Of a stretch of DNA of 64,000 bases, positions 22,320-34,640 are shown piece after piece (the stretch's first letter is position 1; each line of letters starts with the position of its first letter). The stretch comes from Fulvia fulva (Eukaryota > Ascomycota > Dothideomycetes > Mycosphaerellales > Mycosphaerellaceae). The translations under genes and the position numbers were made by a program. The notes below the pieces were generated by a model. It saw only the letters and a list, made by a program, of their open reading frames with translations, did not search any database and had not been told where the DNA came from. The stretch is taken from positions 4,464,001 to 4,528,000 of the forward strand of contig NC_063012.1 in NCBI RefSeq assembly GCF_020509005.1, given 5' to 3'.

Positions 22320-22480
22320 TATTACGGCCCTAGGCCTAGTAAATAGATAGCTAGTACGTAGGTTACGTAACCGCGCGTACTAGCGTAACACCTCGGCTTA
22401 TATATAGCCTCGGCGTACCTCGCGCTCCTTTTTCCTACGTACCTAGCTACTTTGAATCAATACGACTATAAACCGTTAGA
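22320..22480 (+). repeat. Gypsy-3 3' LTR (right end uncertain)
   Basis: Begins TATTACGGCC (from TGTTACGG by RIP). It contains the 12-bp palindrome GGTTACGTAACC at 22361-22372 and a TTATATATAG box. No second LTR is available, so the right boundary is set by the start of Tad-b2. Confidence 0.7.
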
Positions 22481-23347
22481 ACGATCTAGGAGGTAAAGAA
22501 TAAGATAGAAAGCCGCTACTAGAGAGGGGCCAGACATCGGATAAGCTAAAAAGAGGATGACCTTACTACCTTTACGGCCGTATAAATAAGTACCGAGTGG
22601 CTAGTACGAAAAGAGGAGGAGCGTAGGGCTCGCTAGGCCGGCGGGAGTAAGGCTAAGACCTAAAGCCTAGCGGAATAGATAGCGAGCTACCTATAGTAGT
22701 AGGACTAGAAAAGGAAGCCCCCTAAGACAATAGGCCCGATAGTACTCCGAGCCTTCTAGAGACATAACTACTAGCTATATAGGGACCTAATAAGGGCCGA
22801 AGTAAGTATAGCGATCTAAATTAGGTCCGAATATATTAGATTAAGGGTCTATCTATTTAGGAGACGCGTACTAGATATCTAAAGCCTAGCCTACTAGTAT
22901 AGCTACCTATCGTAAAACCTAGAATATATACTACTACGATGCCCGTAGTAGGCAAGTAGTAGGGGAAATTAGAGGCACTAAGTAGAGAGGAGAGACTATA
23001 AGTCAATTATTAGGGACAAAGGTAATATTCGCCAAATCCCTCGGTAGATACTATAGTAGGGATACCTCTAGTAGTCTAGCCTAGCTAGTAAGACGGAGGA
23101 GTAGATAGATAAGAGGCGGAAGCTAGAGGGGTTATAGATAGGGTAGTTATTAGGGTAGGCCTATAATACTAGCGTACCCTTAATAAGGGAAATCTAAGAT
23201 AAGAACGAGGGGGAAAAGATAGGCGGGAAGGAGGAGGGGTTTTTACTAATACGGTTTTCCCTCTATATATATAAAAACAAGAGAGTATAGCTATATAGGC
23301 CAAAGGGCACTATAATAGCTTAATAAAATATCTATCTATCTATCTAT
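22481..23347 (+). mobile_element. Tad-b2: 5'-truncated, heavily RIPped copy of Tad-b
   Basis: Aligns with the 3' 860 bases of Tad-b in opposite orientation, starting at CGATCTAGGAGG, which matches Tad-b near plus-strand 14342-14355. It includes the ORF2 C-terminus, the 3' UTR with the hairpin (about 23234-23263) and the (TATC)n tail. Unlike Tad-b it is saturated with RIP changes. No target duplication joins its two sides: Gypsy-3 LTR on the left, Gypsy-4 on the right. Confidence 0.9.
22500..23120 (+). pseudogene. Tad-b2 ORF2 C-terminal fragment
   Basis: Decodes to the last roughly 200 residues of Tad-b ORF2 (KEDDLTTFTAV at the start, IRSEYIRLR in the middle, remains of the terminal Cys/His motif, then QTEEWIDKR). 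Stops come from Gln and Trp codons. It lacks endonuclease and RT and cannot act. Confidence 0.85.
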
Positions 23348-24530
23348 ATAAGAGTATACGAGAGCGCTACGAGGTAGCAATAGCTAATAATAGAGGATAT
23401 ACTAGGTAGTAAGCTACGCTAAGTAGTAGATATATTCTTCCTAATAAGGAAAGGTAGAAGAATAGGGGTTTTAAAAACTATGCCTAGGACTATAAGCCCG
23501 AGCGAACATACCCTCTCCCGTAGTAGTAGATAGAGGACCTAAGATCTTATATCACTTTATAGTTAAGGGTAGGGCAAATAGATATACTATAAACACGTTT
23601 CTTAATAATAGTACTAATACTAAAATTATAAACACTTCCTTTATACGTAAATATAACATTCTAATATATAACGTCGAACTATCTATACTTAGACTCGGCG
23701 ATAGCTTATAAGTCCCTACGATTATTACCTAGGCTATAGATATCGAGCTAAATCTTAGCGGTTATATAGAGCGTATCTAATACTTCGTCTCTAATACTAC
23801 GTATAATATACTACTTAGCCTTATATAGCACGCTAAATATATATTATATAAGGACTAGCGTAAGTCTAGAATTACCTTTAGCGACTCCGGTTATAGCGAG
23901 CACTCCCTTTATAACAATATTATACTACTAGTTATCTCCCTACGCCTTACCGACTTTCTTATAATACCCGACTACGATACGCTTAAGCGACTAGATATTT
24001 TAAACATACCGGTCTCCTTTAGCTATTAGAGGAGTCGGGCTTAAAGACGTTAGCCGAGGGGGAGAACCTAATATCGAGTAGATTTATATCTACTAGCTAC
24101 GTAGGAAGTACCGTACGCGCGGTATAGAGGTCTATATAATATATATTAACCCGCGAGAACCTGACGCTATAAAGAGTATAGTAGATCCGGTTACGGCCTA
24201 AGTACTCGGCCTATACGCTATAATAGCTCGTAAGGTTATAATAGGTAACTTAGTTTTTACCTATATAATATACGTTAAGAAGGACTATTATTACGCCCTC
24301 CGGCGCCGATAGGAGTACTAGGCGGAGGTATACGCGATGAATGCTATAGACTACAATATATTTATAGAGAAGCTAGATCGTAAAGAGAAGCCGGCCGACC
24401 TGTCTAAGCTCCCGGTAGAATACTAATATCGGTAGGCAGCTCTCTACTATACTATATCGGCCGCGTAGAACCTACCTATTAAACGGAACACGATAATAAA
24501 CGAAGGGGCGATAGCGTCGTAAAAGTAAAG
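23348..24530 (+). pseudogene. Gypsy-4 fragment: protease region and an unassigned segment, RIPped
   Basis: At 23560-24000 the decoded frame resembles a gypsy retropepsin: LNNSTNTKIINTSF at the active-site position, LSGYIERIQYF, then ILLSLIQHAKY where other elements have LGLPW. From about 24060 to 24530 an open-looking frame (VLGLYAIIARKVIIGN, KPADLSKLPVEY) continues, but I do not recognise RT in it. No LTR was found. Flanked on the left by Tad-b2 and on the right by Tad-c, so both ends are lost. Confidence 0.6.
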
Positions 24531-24559
24531 AGCGCCCTCGAAAGGCGGCGAACGAAGGG

Positions 24560-25827
24560 AAACGCGCGGAGCGACGACGCGCCCGGGAGAAACGGAATAT
24601 AGAGACTATCTACTATAACGGCTATAGAAACTATAAGCTACTAACTAGACGAACTAGTATACGAAACACGGTATAGACACGGTAGAATATATCGCGATTA
24701 AATACGAAATTATAGCTACCGTCGCGAGCGCTAATCTACCCTATAAACGCGCGATCCGTAGCCTCCTTAAGAGCTTAGCTAAAGTAGCCTAGGAGCTACT
24801 ACGGGCGACGAAGGCGCTAGCGCTAGTAAAGGAAGTGACGAACGCGGACCTCCTACGAGAGATCTAGGCGCTAGGAAGAGCTAGGCCGGCGATATATACC
24901 TAAGCGGCTATAGTAGCCGTAGAGTAACTAATATACCGCGTTAGGCTAGTTTAGCGCAAGGTCACGATATATATAGACAACCCTAAAGAAAGAGAGCGGG
25001 TAGCGGTACTATTGTACTAACGCCTCGTAGAGTAGGCGCGCTAGGCTAGTAAATAAGACATTACTATAGCCTAAAAGCTAAAGAGTAGAGACGTACGCTA
25101 TACGCTCGTAACTATAGTAGGGAGACCGACGCTACTATAGAGCGTAGCCTAGGCGGTCGAGGTACTAAACGCGAAGAGCGTAGCGCCGGTCGCGCTAGTA
25201 TACTAGGCCCTTATATACGGTGTCCGAGTTAATACCTTCCTAGTAGACACTAGCCCGGTAGCGATAGAAGAGGCTATTATAAAGGATAACTAGGCCACTA
25301 TCCTAGGCCTCGTTATTACCCGGGCGTACTAGCTAAAGAAGCCGGAACGAATAGAGCGGAAATACTCGTCGCTCGTACCCGTATTTAAGAATAATAGTTA
25401 GAGGATCTAGGCTATAGAGAAGGGACTAGTCCTAGCCTACTTATACTACTACGTTAAAAAGCACGACTATACCTATAAAGTAACCTAGTACTTCCGGTAC
25501 TAGGGATTTGGGTATACTATAAAATATTATTAGTAGGAGACCTACTACGGCTACTACGCGAAGGTATATAATACCCGCGAATACCCCTAACCTAAGATAA
25601 GTAAGTACGCTCACTACGGCGGGGACTATAAAGCGTAGATAGGCGGATATAGAGTAAAGAGGTAGGTAGCGGAATAGGCGGTAGGAGCGCGCCTAGGTAT
25701 ATACTAGGAAAGAGGAGGAATAGCGATAGTAATAGCGATAGTACTATACTATCTAAGAGTCGACGCCGACGGCTTCTAGCCGGTTATATATAGGAGTAAA
25801 AGGAGGCGGCCAAATAGTAATAGATGA
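24560..25827 (+). pseudogene. Tad-c ORF1: zinc-knuckle protein, RIPped
   Basis: The decoded frame gives an Ala/Val/Arg-rich protein with a central domain (about 25000-25350). Three knuckle remnants follow at about 25490-25640 (YFRYQGFGYTIKYYQ, YYGYYAKVYN, YAHYGGDYK); Tyr stands where Cys or His should be, the change RIP makes in TGC/CAC context. It ends at TGA 25825-25827, overlapping an ATG (ATGA) as in Tad-b. The endonuclease of ORF2 is in a different frame from that ATG, so the overlap may be fortuitous or followed by an indel. Confidence 0.7.
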
Positions 25828-26059
25828 TTAATATACGGATCGGGTCGACTAGCGCTTACCGACCCCCGGGCTTAGGGCCTCGGATAGACGCGCCTCGATA
25901 CGACGATATTCCGCCCTTACGGAGGTAGCGCGCCCCTACCGATAGCTACGCTAGCGACGCCGGCCCCGCGATAGGATAATAAAGGCGAGGGCGAGGGCGA
26001 CGAGGACGATAATATAGTAGTAAACCTATAGAGATAGAATAGGGAACTATAGCTAATAT

Positions 26060-29000
26060 AATAGTCTAACTATATATAGTACGCTTACCTAGCTAACTAT
26101 CGTATAGTATAACGCTATTAAGAGTAAGAATAAGGCCTAGAAGCCGCTACTTAGCCTCCTATACTCTAGCCAATACTACGTAGTCGCTATCTAGGAATAG
26201 TAGACGAACGGGAAGACGATACTCGGAGACCCGAGATACTACCTTATAGTACCCTAAGGTAACTAGCCGGTAGCGCGGGTCTACTTCTACGTAAGTAAAG
26301 AAATCGCGATAATAACGTAGACGACCTATACCTACTCTAGCGATATAGCCTCTCTACGGCTACGCCTCGCCGACGGTAAGACAGTAGCTATCTATAACGT
26401 CTATAACCCGTGCTTAGTACCGGGCTCGTTAGAAGACGATAGCTAGTCGGCCACCCTCTACTAGCTCTAAGAAGCTCTCTAAGAGGAAGCTAATATAAAT
26501 ATCCTAGTCGGCGACCTTAACCTCTACTACCTAAGATAGGGAGGCGATAGCGTACTCTTAGCCTATAGCGCCGTAGACGTACTTATCGGTCTAGTAGAGG
26601 TATCCGGCCTTAGCCTAGTACTACCCGTAGGTACGGCTACGTATTAGTAGAAAAATACGACCTAGACGATTAACCTAACCTTCGCGATATAGTAGATAGC
26701 CTAGCGGACTATCTTCTACGATACGGACCTAGAACTCGATACCGGCTATCTAGACTACCTAGCTATCTATACGACGTTTGACGTAATATATCTATAGACG
26801 CTACTAGCCCTCGAACTACGGCCTTAGTAGAAGAGAGTAGACTAGAAGGAGATTAATAAGGTACTATAAGAACGAAAAACGGCCCTCGTACCGCCGGCAC
26901 CCCTCCGCCTAGAGGCGGAAATCGACGCGGCGGTAAGGAGCCTATAGTAGTATATAGTAAGAGTAATCCGGGATAAGATCCCCTATACCCGACCCTCGAA
27001 GTACGCGTCGCTAGCCTAGTCGTAGGAATGTATAGATATAGTCCGTATAACGGTAGCGGCGCGGCGCCGGTAGAACGAGATAAAATAGGACGCTATATAC
27101 GCCCGATACCGCCGACTAGATAACGAGAAGGGTAGGATTATTAGGCGCTAGGGTAATACTACGTAGCGTAACGCCGTCCGCGAAGTTATAGGAGACTAAA
27201 GTAAGGTCTAGAAGCTCGCTAGGGAGGCGCGTATAAGGAAGCTAGAGACGCTACTACTACTACTATAGTCCCTACCTATCCGTAATAGGTAAGGGGTCCT
27301 CTAGGAAGCCTAGTAAGGTAGAGCTAACGCGCTAGTAGAGGCGTTCTTCTCTCCCCCGGTTACCTCCCGACTCGACGATATCGAAGGCTTCGTATACCTA
27401 ACGGAGCTCGAGACTAGCTAAGAAGTAACGGAGGCGGAGGTACTAATAGTACTAAAAGCGGCGCTACTAGATAAGGCCCTAGGACTAGATAAGATCCCTA
27501 ACCGTTTCCTTAAGTACTACCGCTAGACGCTCGCCCCGTACCTCGCGGGGCTATTTACGGTATACCTCTAGTAGTTATACGTACCGACCCCCTTCCGGTA
27601 CTCGAGTATAGTCGTCCTCCGTAAGGAGGATAAGGCTAGATACGACGTTAGGAAGGCCTACCGCCCGATAGCCCTACTTAGTACGATCGGTAAGGCGCTA
27701 GAGCGTATCGTAGCTAATCGTATCTCTAAGCTAGCCGAGGAGTACTAGCTCCTCCTAGCCGAGTAGATAGGAGCCCGACTAGAGCGGTCTACGACGACCG
27801 CCCTAGAACTCGTTATAGAATAGGTTTATATAATCTAGGTAATACGCTAATAATAGGTCGCTACCCTACTATCCCTCGATATCTCGGGGGCGTTCGATAA
27901 AGTTTCCTACGCCCGACTACTCTATAACCTCCGGGCGAAAGGTCTACCTAGCTAGCTCGTCGCGTTCGTCAAGTCCTTTTTTAGTAACCGGTCTACGTAG
28001 CTCGTCCTAAGGGAGTAGCGTAAACCTTAGATACGGCCTATAGAAACGGGGATCCCGTAGGGCTTATCGCTCTCTCCGATCCTCTTCCTTTTCTTCGCCT
28101 CTACGCTCCTCCCGCTACTTAGGAGAAGCGCCGGCGGTACTAACTCCTATATAGGCTTTGTCGACGACACGAATATCCTAATATATAGCGACTTAACCGA
28201 GACTAATTACCGCTAACTCGAAGCGGCGCTCGAGGTATATAACGACTAGGCGGCGCGATACGGGGTAGTCTTCGTACCTAAGAAGTACTAGATAATCTAC
28301 CTTACGAGGACCCCGAAGAAGTATAACCTCTAAGCTACGATCGAGGCCGGGACCGGCGTAAGCTAGATTACTCTATAGCTATCTATCCGGGTCCTAGGAT
28401 TCTAAGTAGATACGTAACTCCGGTAGTACGCCTACCTAAAGTAGCTCCGGTAGCGGGGAGACTAGAATAAAGCCTTAGTTATATACCTCGCGGCCTCTAT
28501 ATAGGGCGTAGCCTTCGTAAAGGTATACTAGCTATATAGCTCTATCGTCCGACCGGCGATCACCTTTAGGGTACTAGTCTAGTATCTATCCTATACGACT
28601 AGCTAGATAAAGTAGATTTAAAACGTATAGAACGAATATTTACGTAGGGCGACCGGGGTATACCGTACTATACCGACGTAAGTCCTAGAAGCGGATACGT
28701 AGATCGCGCCGCTAGACCTTTACCTCTAATAGCTCGCTATAGGCTATACGCTCTAGACGGCGAATAGTAGGGTAGGGGGCGATATCCGCGCGGCGTACCG
28801 GGCGATCACGATACGCCTTCGATCTATAGCGCCTAAAAAGAAGATAGGATTATAGGCCTAGCGGTAGCTAGATACGTAATAAACCCTAATAGTAAGGTTC
28901 CGAGTATAGGCCCTAGCTAGTAGTATACTAGTAATAGGAGCGGGATAGGGACGCGAAGAACGGAAGGCTATAACGAACGCGGTCCGTAGATATATATAGG

Positions 29001-29640
29001 GAGTCTAGAACGAGCGCTAGGAGAAAGGCGAAAGGCACCTAAACGGGTAACTACTACGGCGACGAGCGTATCGACGAGAAGACGAGGTACTAGCGAAGAT
29101 AGGACCTATTAGCCGGGATAGAGTAATACTCTTCCGAGCCCCTACCCGCCTATAGGTAATAGTCGCGATACTACTCCGCTCGGAATACGTTAGGTTTAAG
29201 GACTATCTATATCGCCGAAAGGTACCGGGAGTAGATAGTAGCCTATACAAATATAGACGTATTTAGACGCCGAAACACGTCGTACTATTCTACCTACGCT
29301 TTATAGAAGCCCGGTAGGTAATACGCCTCGAGACGGGGGCTATAGACTTCTAATATATAATAGGTATAGCGCGTAGGATACGAGTAGCGGCACGAATAGT
29401 AATACGGACCGGCCTACTATAGTAGTTCTAGAGAGCGGGTAAGATAGTAGTAAGAATAGGGGAGATAGCCTAGGAGGAAGAGCTCTAGGAAGCCTCCGAA
29501 GGCGCCCTATCTATAGACGTAGTAGAACTCTAGTAGCGCCGACGACTACGTAGGCGGGTAGACCGTAGCCTATAGCGACCCCGAGCGTAGGAGGAAGAGC
29601 GACAGGAGTACTAATAGAGTATAGGAGCCCGGAAGGGTCG
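26060..29640 (+). pseudogene. Tad-c ORF2: endonuclease and reverse transcriptase, RIPped
   Basis: The endonuclease is at about 26090-26830 (LTIVQYNAIKSK, VVAIQEQ, ILVGDLNLYY). RT is at about 27470-28400 (RPIALLSTIGKALERI, LSLDISGAFDKVSY, IPQGLSLSPILFLFF, GFVDDTNIL). The FVDD catalytic pair happens to survive, but dozens of stops interrupt the frame. A Cys/His remnant near 29240-29310 marks the C-terminal domain, followed by an Arg/Glu-rich tail. No RNase H domain was recognised. Confidence 0.82.
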
Positions 29641-29883
29641 ACTCGTCGTCTACTCGACGACTAGCCCGTTTTCCGCTCGACGGTCGACCTATCTCCTACT
29701 CGAAAGGCGACCCGCCTCTACTAATAGTCGACCTGTCGTCTACTTAATAGTCGGCCTACTACTAATACTCGTTCTTAGGTACCGGGTAGATTAGTACTCC
29801 GGGGCGGCTAACTACCTAGTACTTACCGCTTCTAGTACGATAGATTAACTAATAAGTAATAGAGAGAACTTACTAATACCTAA

Positions 29884-29918
29884 AGAGGGGTTTTCCCCGT
29901 ACGACGGTCTTCCCCTCT
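29884..29918 (+). other. Tad-c 3'-UTR hairpin
   Basis: AGAGGGG pairs with CCCCTCT across TTTTCC...CGGTCTT, the same architecture as the 3'-UTR hairpins of Tad-a and Tad-b. Confidence 0.55.
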
Positions 29919-29985
29919 CTCTTCCTTAATAGCCCCCGGCCTAGTAGACCTTTTAGGAGCTAGATAGGCATTATAAATATATATA

Positions 29986-30702
29986 TAAATTACTATAGAA
30001 AATGTAGGACCTCGCTTCCCTACTCTAGAGAGTCCGGAAAACCCCCTCTTTAATAGTAGGAACGCTACTAAGTTCTAGGAGAAGTTTAATAATCTTATAG
30101 ACTAGTATCTCCTAAGGCTATCAATTAAGAAAGACAACTTCTAGAGTCGTTTCGAGCGTAACTACGAGACTCCTATCCGACGTTTAGTAATAAGGTTAGA
30201 GGGATAGTAAGTAAGGCAGAGTACCTTTTAGAGGTCCTTCTTAGCTAAATTTTCGAGATTCGATACCTATTCAATATTAGGAAGTCGAGAATATCTTTAA
30301 GAGATAGTCCGGGCCGAGAAAGGGAAAAGCCCTAAGGAGTAGGACATAAAGGAGTTTATCCGTCTCTTCGTAGCCTCTAGTAACCTAATTGATCCCGAAG
30401 ACCTCGATAATAGCTCTTATAGCCGTCTTCTACTTTAGGGGCTCCTAGAGTCAGTTACTAAGGCAGTTTATAAGAAATGTAGACTCTATCCAAAAGAGCC
30501 TAAGAAGTTTCGGCGCTTTTAAAAGATACTAGACGAGGCGATAAGTATTGCTAATAGTAAAGAAGGATAGAAGGCCGTATATACGGACTTTCTACTTACT
30601 TTACCGTAGCTTTATCGGTTAGTTATAAAGTAGATACCGCGCTTAATTCCTAAGATTTATATACTTAATAAAATAGCTATTTCTACTACTATCGACAATA
30701 AC
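29986..30702 (+). pseudogene. Gypsy-5 gag fragment, RIPped
   Basis: The decoded plus strand reads as a gypsy capsid region: KFNNLIDQYLL near the start, then EYLQEIVRAEKGKSPKE, EFIRLFVASSNLIDPEDL and YSRLLLQGL, with a Lys-rich tail. It is cut on the left by the end of Tad-c and on the right by the LTR of Copia-1 at 30703; no protease or RT follows. It may belong to the same element as Gypsy-7 (48672-50944), which has the same orientation and lacks these parts. Stops are frequent. Confidence 0.65.
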
Positions 30703-30937
30703 TATTAAATAGGTACGGGTAGATAGTAGCGGAGTAGAGTAAGAGATCAATCTTCAACTAACTAATAGTACGAGTATATAGCAATATATTAGGAACTAAT
30801 ATGTTGATTATGTTAAATGTCTATCTAAGCTAAAGGGGAGAGAAGGTATCTCCCTATAAGCTGAGTCATCGTAGATGCCTTAGGCTACTAGATCACTTCC
30901 TGATTGTTGACTCCCTTTGAGATGCTACATCTTAACA
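30703..30937 (-). repeat. Copia-1 3' LTR (235 bp)
   Basis: Minus strand starts TGTTAAGATGTAGCATC and ends CCTATTTAATA. Same length as the right LTR, from which it differs by transitions; it retains more CpA/TpG than the right one. Confidence 0.92.
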
Positions 30938-30953
30938 CTCCCACTTATCTCGT
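30938..30953 (-). promoter_or_regulatory. Copia-1 polypurine tract
   Basis: Minus strand GATAAGTGGGAGTG, purine-rich, immediately before the 3' LTR. Confidence 0.65.
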
Positions 30954-31329
30954 ATAGGAGGTTATAGTCTGCTCACTTCCTGTCAATAGTACTTGGACCT
31001 TTTTATGACAGGTTTAGCTAGCTTACAAACCTCTAGAAGTGTAGACCAGTCTTTGGTTTTATAAACCCGTCTATAACTATCTTAGAGGTTAGGGTGTACT
31101 TAATAGCAATAAGCCTCCTCTACTAAAGTTTCCTAATAGCGTTATAGGCAATTTTATGTGCTTCGACTTGTTATAAATATATGCATCTTTTACTAGGGTG
31201 AGGGCAGCTTGATTGTCACCTCTTAATTGGACTAGTCTCAAATTTGATACAGTCTCCTAGTTTCTAGTAATTCTTGGTTAATAGGAACAGTCTCCTACTA
31301 ACTCTAGACAATCTATTTCTCTTAGTAGT

Positions 31330-34300
31330 AAAGCTAGGAATTGGGACTACTTCGTATATACATTCATAGCTATATATTCAGCCTCTATTATAGATGTTGC
31401 TACAGACTTTTGCTTCTTGCTCATCTAAGAAACTAGTGCCCTATAGAGGAAGAAGACATACCTAAGGATTGAGACTCTGTCTACTTTGTCTATTACATAA
31501 TCAGAATCACAGTATCTAATAAGGTGTCCTTTTCTAGACTTTAAGAACTGAAGTCCTAGATCAGGGTATAATCTTAGGTACCTAGTGATCTTCTTCAAAG
31601 CGTTCATATAGTAGGTAGATAGGTCACTCACAAATGAGCTCATCCTTCCTAGGGCAAAAGCAATGTCTAGCCTTATGATTGTTGCTAGCTATATCTAAGT
31701 ACTATTGATACTCTAGTACTCTGCCTTGTCACACCTCTCATCTATGTGGCTTGACTTTTTGAGGGCCTTATAGCTGTCTATAGGTAAGTGTGTAGGTGCT
31801 ACCTTCTTATAGTTCATTCCTATCTTAGCTAGGCTGTCCCTAACAAAGTGTCCTTAGTCAAGTTTTAGGATTCCTCTCTCCCTGTCCCTTATGACTCTTA
31901 TACTAAGGATCTTTTTAGGTTTACCTAGATCTTTAATCTTGAAGATCTTGCTAAGTTCTCTTTTGAACTAGAGAACATCTACTAACTTTAGTGTAGTAAT
32001 TGGAATATTATCTATATATATAAGGATTATGATCTCCCTCTTCTTATAGATAAGTAGGCATAGATCTACTTCTAACTGTATAAATCCAATCTCTCTGAGC
32101 TTTGATACACAGAGTTGATTCTAATCTCTAGCTACTTACTTAAGTCTATATAAGCTTTTAAGGATTTTAAACACTATGTTTAGTAGAAGCTTAACTCCTA
32201 GTAGTAGTAACATAAAGATGTCTTTATAGAGGGTGCTTTCTATGAATGTATTGTTTATATCTACTTAGTAAAGATGAAGATCCTTCTTATACATAATAGC
32301 TATAAACACCCTAAGGGTGTCCTATCTTACTATAGGTGTAAATGTCTCTATAAAGTCAACACCAAACTTCTATAAGAAGCCCCTTATAACTAGTCTAGCC
32401 TTGAACTTTTCAATAGCTCCACTAATGCTTCTCTTAATATCAAAGACCTATCTTGATGTAACTAGATTTGCTCCTATCAGTAGAACAGAATTTTCCTAGG
32501 TGTTGTTACTCTATAGAGCATCTAGTTCCTTTTGGATTGCTTCCTTCTAAAGATGTCCCCATTTCTTGTTATTTATAGCATCCTTATAGGATTTTGGAAT
32601 TAGGACCTCTTACTTATATATAATAGCTTTTATAGTTACTATAAAGGCCATTTCCTTAACTTCTTCTAGCAATTCGCTATCATATAGTATTGAACTGTCT
32701 ACTGATTATATAGCTATAAAGAAAGCTTAGTAAAAAGCAGTAAGGTTCTCTAAGAGGTCTATTGCTTCTCCTACTTTAGTAGTTAGTTCGGGCTTAGGGA
32801 CTATAGATTTTAGGGCTTTCTGTTTTATGTTATAGCCCTTAACATCATAGTTAGCCTTTCTCTTTCTAAGAGATAATTTAGGGACCGTCACTTATAACCT
32901 AGTAACGTCTATTTCCTAGGGATCTAGGGAGCTTCTCTCAATTAGCTAATCGATTTTTTGAAATTCCCCTACGTTCTCCGGAGGTTAGGGAAGTTATATA
33001 AATAGCTTTCTCGGCTGAGCGACTTTAGGGCTCTTAATTAGCTAATCTATTTCGGGGGTGCTTTAATAGACGCCTAAATAGTAGGTAGATTGTCCTAAGG
33101 ATACGTTCTTCCTATGCCTTCCTAAGGGCTTCCTAGCTAGTGTAGTGCTTAGTAGATTCAATATTAGAACATTGAGACCTATATCACCTCTAGGCTAGTC
33201 CTTAAAGAAGTCTATATGTATATGTTGTTTAACAGCTCTTATGTCTAGTTCCTAAAAGAGCTAGGCTTTAGCTATGTTTTTAATATACCTAATAAACACT
33301 ACTTCTTTACCCCTATTTATTAGCTTATTACTTCTTGCCTATTAAGGTTAGGATCTTGTGTCTATATAGACAATAGCTTTGCATCCCTAAACTTTCAAAT
33401 AGTTGATGGTCGGTTTGATACTATCAAAAGCCTTATCTAGTAAAACCTTGAACCTATTGTAATCAAGGCCATTTAGTAGTTTGTTCCTTATATAAGTTTG
33501 GGCCTCTAGTACTTTAGGCCAAAATTTAACCGGCATTTTAGCCTCTTTAAGCATTGCCCTTATAGAGTCCTCTAAGGTTTGTATTGACCTCTTAACTAGT
33601 CCATTCTATAGAGAGTTGTATGCCTTAGTCGGCTCGAGCCTAATCCCTAAATCCTTCTCCTACTACTTTACTAATATAATAAGTTCTTTTACATTATCAA
33701 GCCTTACTACTTTTAGCTACGCTCATGATTTCCTCTCTGCTTTGATCTTCTAGTTCTAGAGAGCAACTAGAGCATCTTCTCTTTTCCTAAGAGGAAAGGT
33801 CCACTTCTTCCTAGAGAAGTTGTTAACAATCTTAAGCTAGTATTTGAATCCTAGTCTTAAGATTAGTAGTAGGCCATATATATTAATAGATATAAGGGCA
33901 AGTCTTTTAGGTCTTCTCTCTATAACTTTGCCTTTGTACTTCTTCATCTTTACTATTGAACATACTCTATACTAGTGAAAGCTATTCTTAGGGATAGGAA
34001 TAGGTTCGTTTAAGTCTATTACCTTATAAAGATTCTAGAGCAAATTCTTCCTAAAGTGTATAAATCTTCTATACTAAAGCTCCTACTGCTTTAGGTCGGT
34101 CTCTAATTAAGTAGTCACAAAGGCATTCTCTATTAGTGGTGCATATAATAAGTAATGTACCCGTTCTTATAGGAGAGGAGAAATCTTATTAATGAATAGA
34201 ACCCCCCCTAAGGAGCTTTGTCTAGACAAACGTCTTACTAGATAGGGAAACAAGAGAAAATAATAGAGATAAATACCAAACTGCTTACTAAACTAGTTCT

Positions 34301-34640
34301 ATAAAACCAGGTTTACTCTAAGCTTAGGTATAAGTAGGACATCTTCTAAAACAACTTTTCTACTAGCTCTCCTACTCATCTCTACATCCCTTATATAAGT
34401 AGCTAATAAAAACCCACCTCCTACTTTGATCCATTTCTTCCTTGTTAAGGGAGTTATAGATCTAAAGAGGTAGCTTTAGTCAGTTATATAGGATAAAGTA
34501 TAGGAGTTAAGTAACTACTCTAACGAGGGGAACTTGCCTTAGACTTCTATAGTTGAGTGAGCCACTTTATTATACTCATTATCATTAGACATTGTCTCTA
34601 GGGATGAGCTGTATAAGTCACGTGACTCTTAGGCGGAAAA
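31330..34640 (-). pseudogene. Copia-1 pol: integrase, RT, RNase H, RIPped
   Basis: Minus-strand decoding gives the copia integrase C-terminal region at about 33380-33620 (NGLVKRSIQTLEDS, EAKMPVKFWPKV, VGCKAIVYI). RT starts near 32550 (EAIQKELDAL) and continues with FDIKRSISGAIEKFKARLVIRGF and ETFTPIV at about 32320-32460; the active site near 32010 is YIDN instead of YVDD. RNase H residues follow to about 31340, including GLQFLKSRKGHLIRY and YCDSDY in a short open stretch (31425-31643). Premature TAG/TAA occur throughout. The integrase N-terminus (around 34000-34600) is only weakly recognisable. Confidence 0.82.

Larger units (their letters stand above)
12352..22480 (+). mobile_element. Gypsy-3: RIPped chromovirus, split by Tad-b
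   Basis: Plus-strand gag end and protease (12352-13493), RT to chromodomain (18649-22300) and 3' LTR (22320-22480). The 5' part is absent at the junction with the Gypsy-2a LTR. The LINE Tad-b sits between protease and RT with an 11-bp target duplication. It is a different family from Gypsy-1 and Gypsy-2 by LTR and coding sequence. RIP is heavy throughout. Confidence 0.88.
24531..29985 (+). mobile_element. Tad-c: RIPped Tad-like LINE of a third family
   Basis: Plus-strand ORF1 with zinc knuckles, ORF2 with endonuclease and RT, a 3' UTR hairpin at 29884-29918, and an AT-rich end (ATAAATATATATATAAA) near 29970. I did not find clear target duplications, so both boundaries are approximate. GC is high in parts because CpG is spared, while CpA/TpG are almost absent. 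Confidence 0.8.

Noticed and set aside
32317..32499. 60-codon plus-strand open frame in Copia-1.
   Set aside because: The opposite strand decodes to copia RT (FDIKRSI, KFKARLVIRGF), so this is a shadow.
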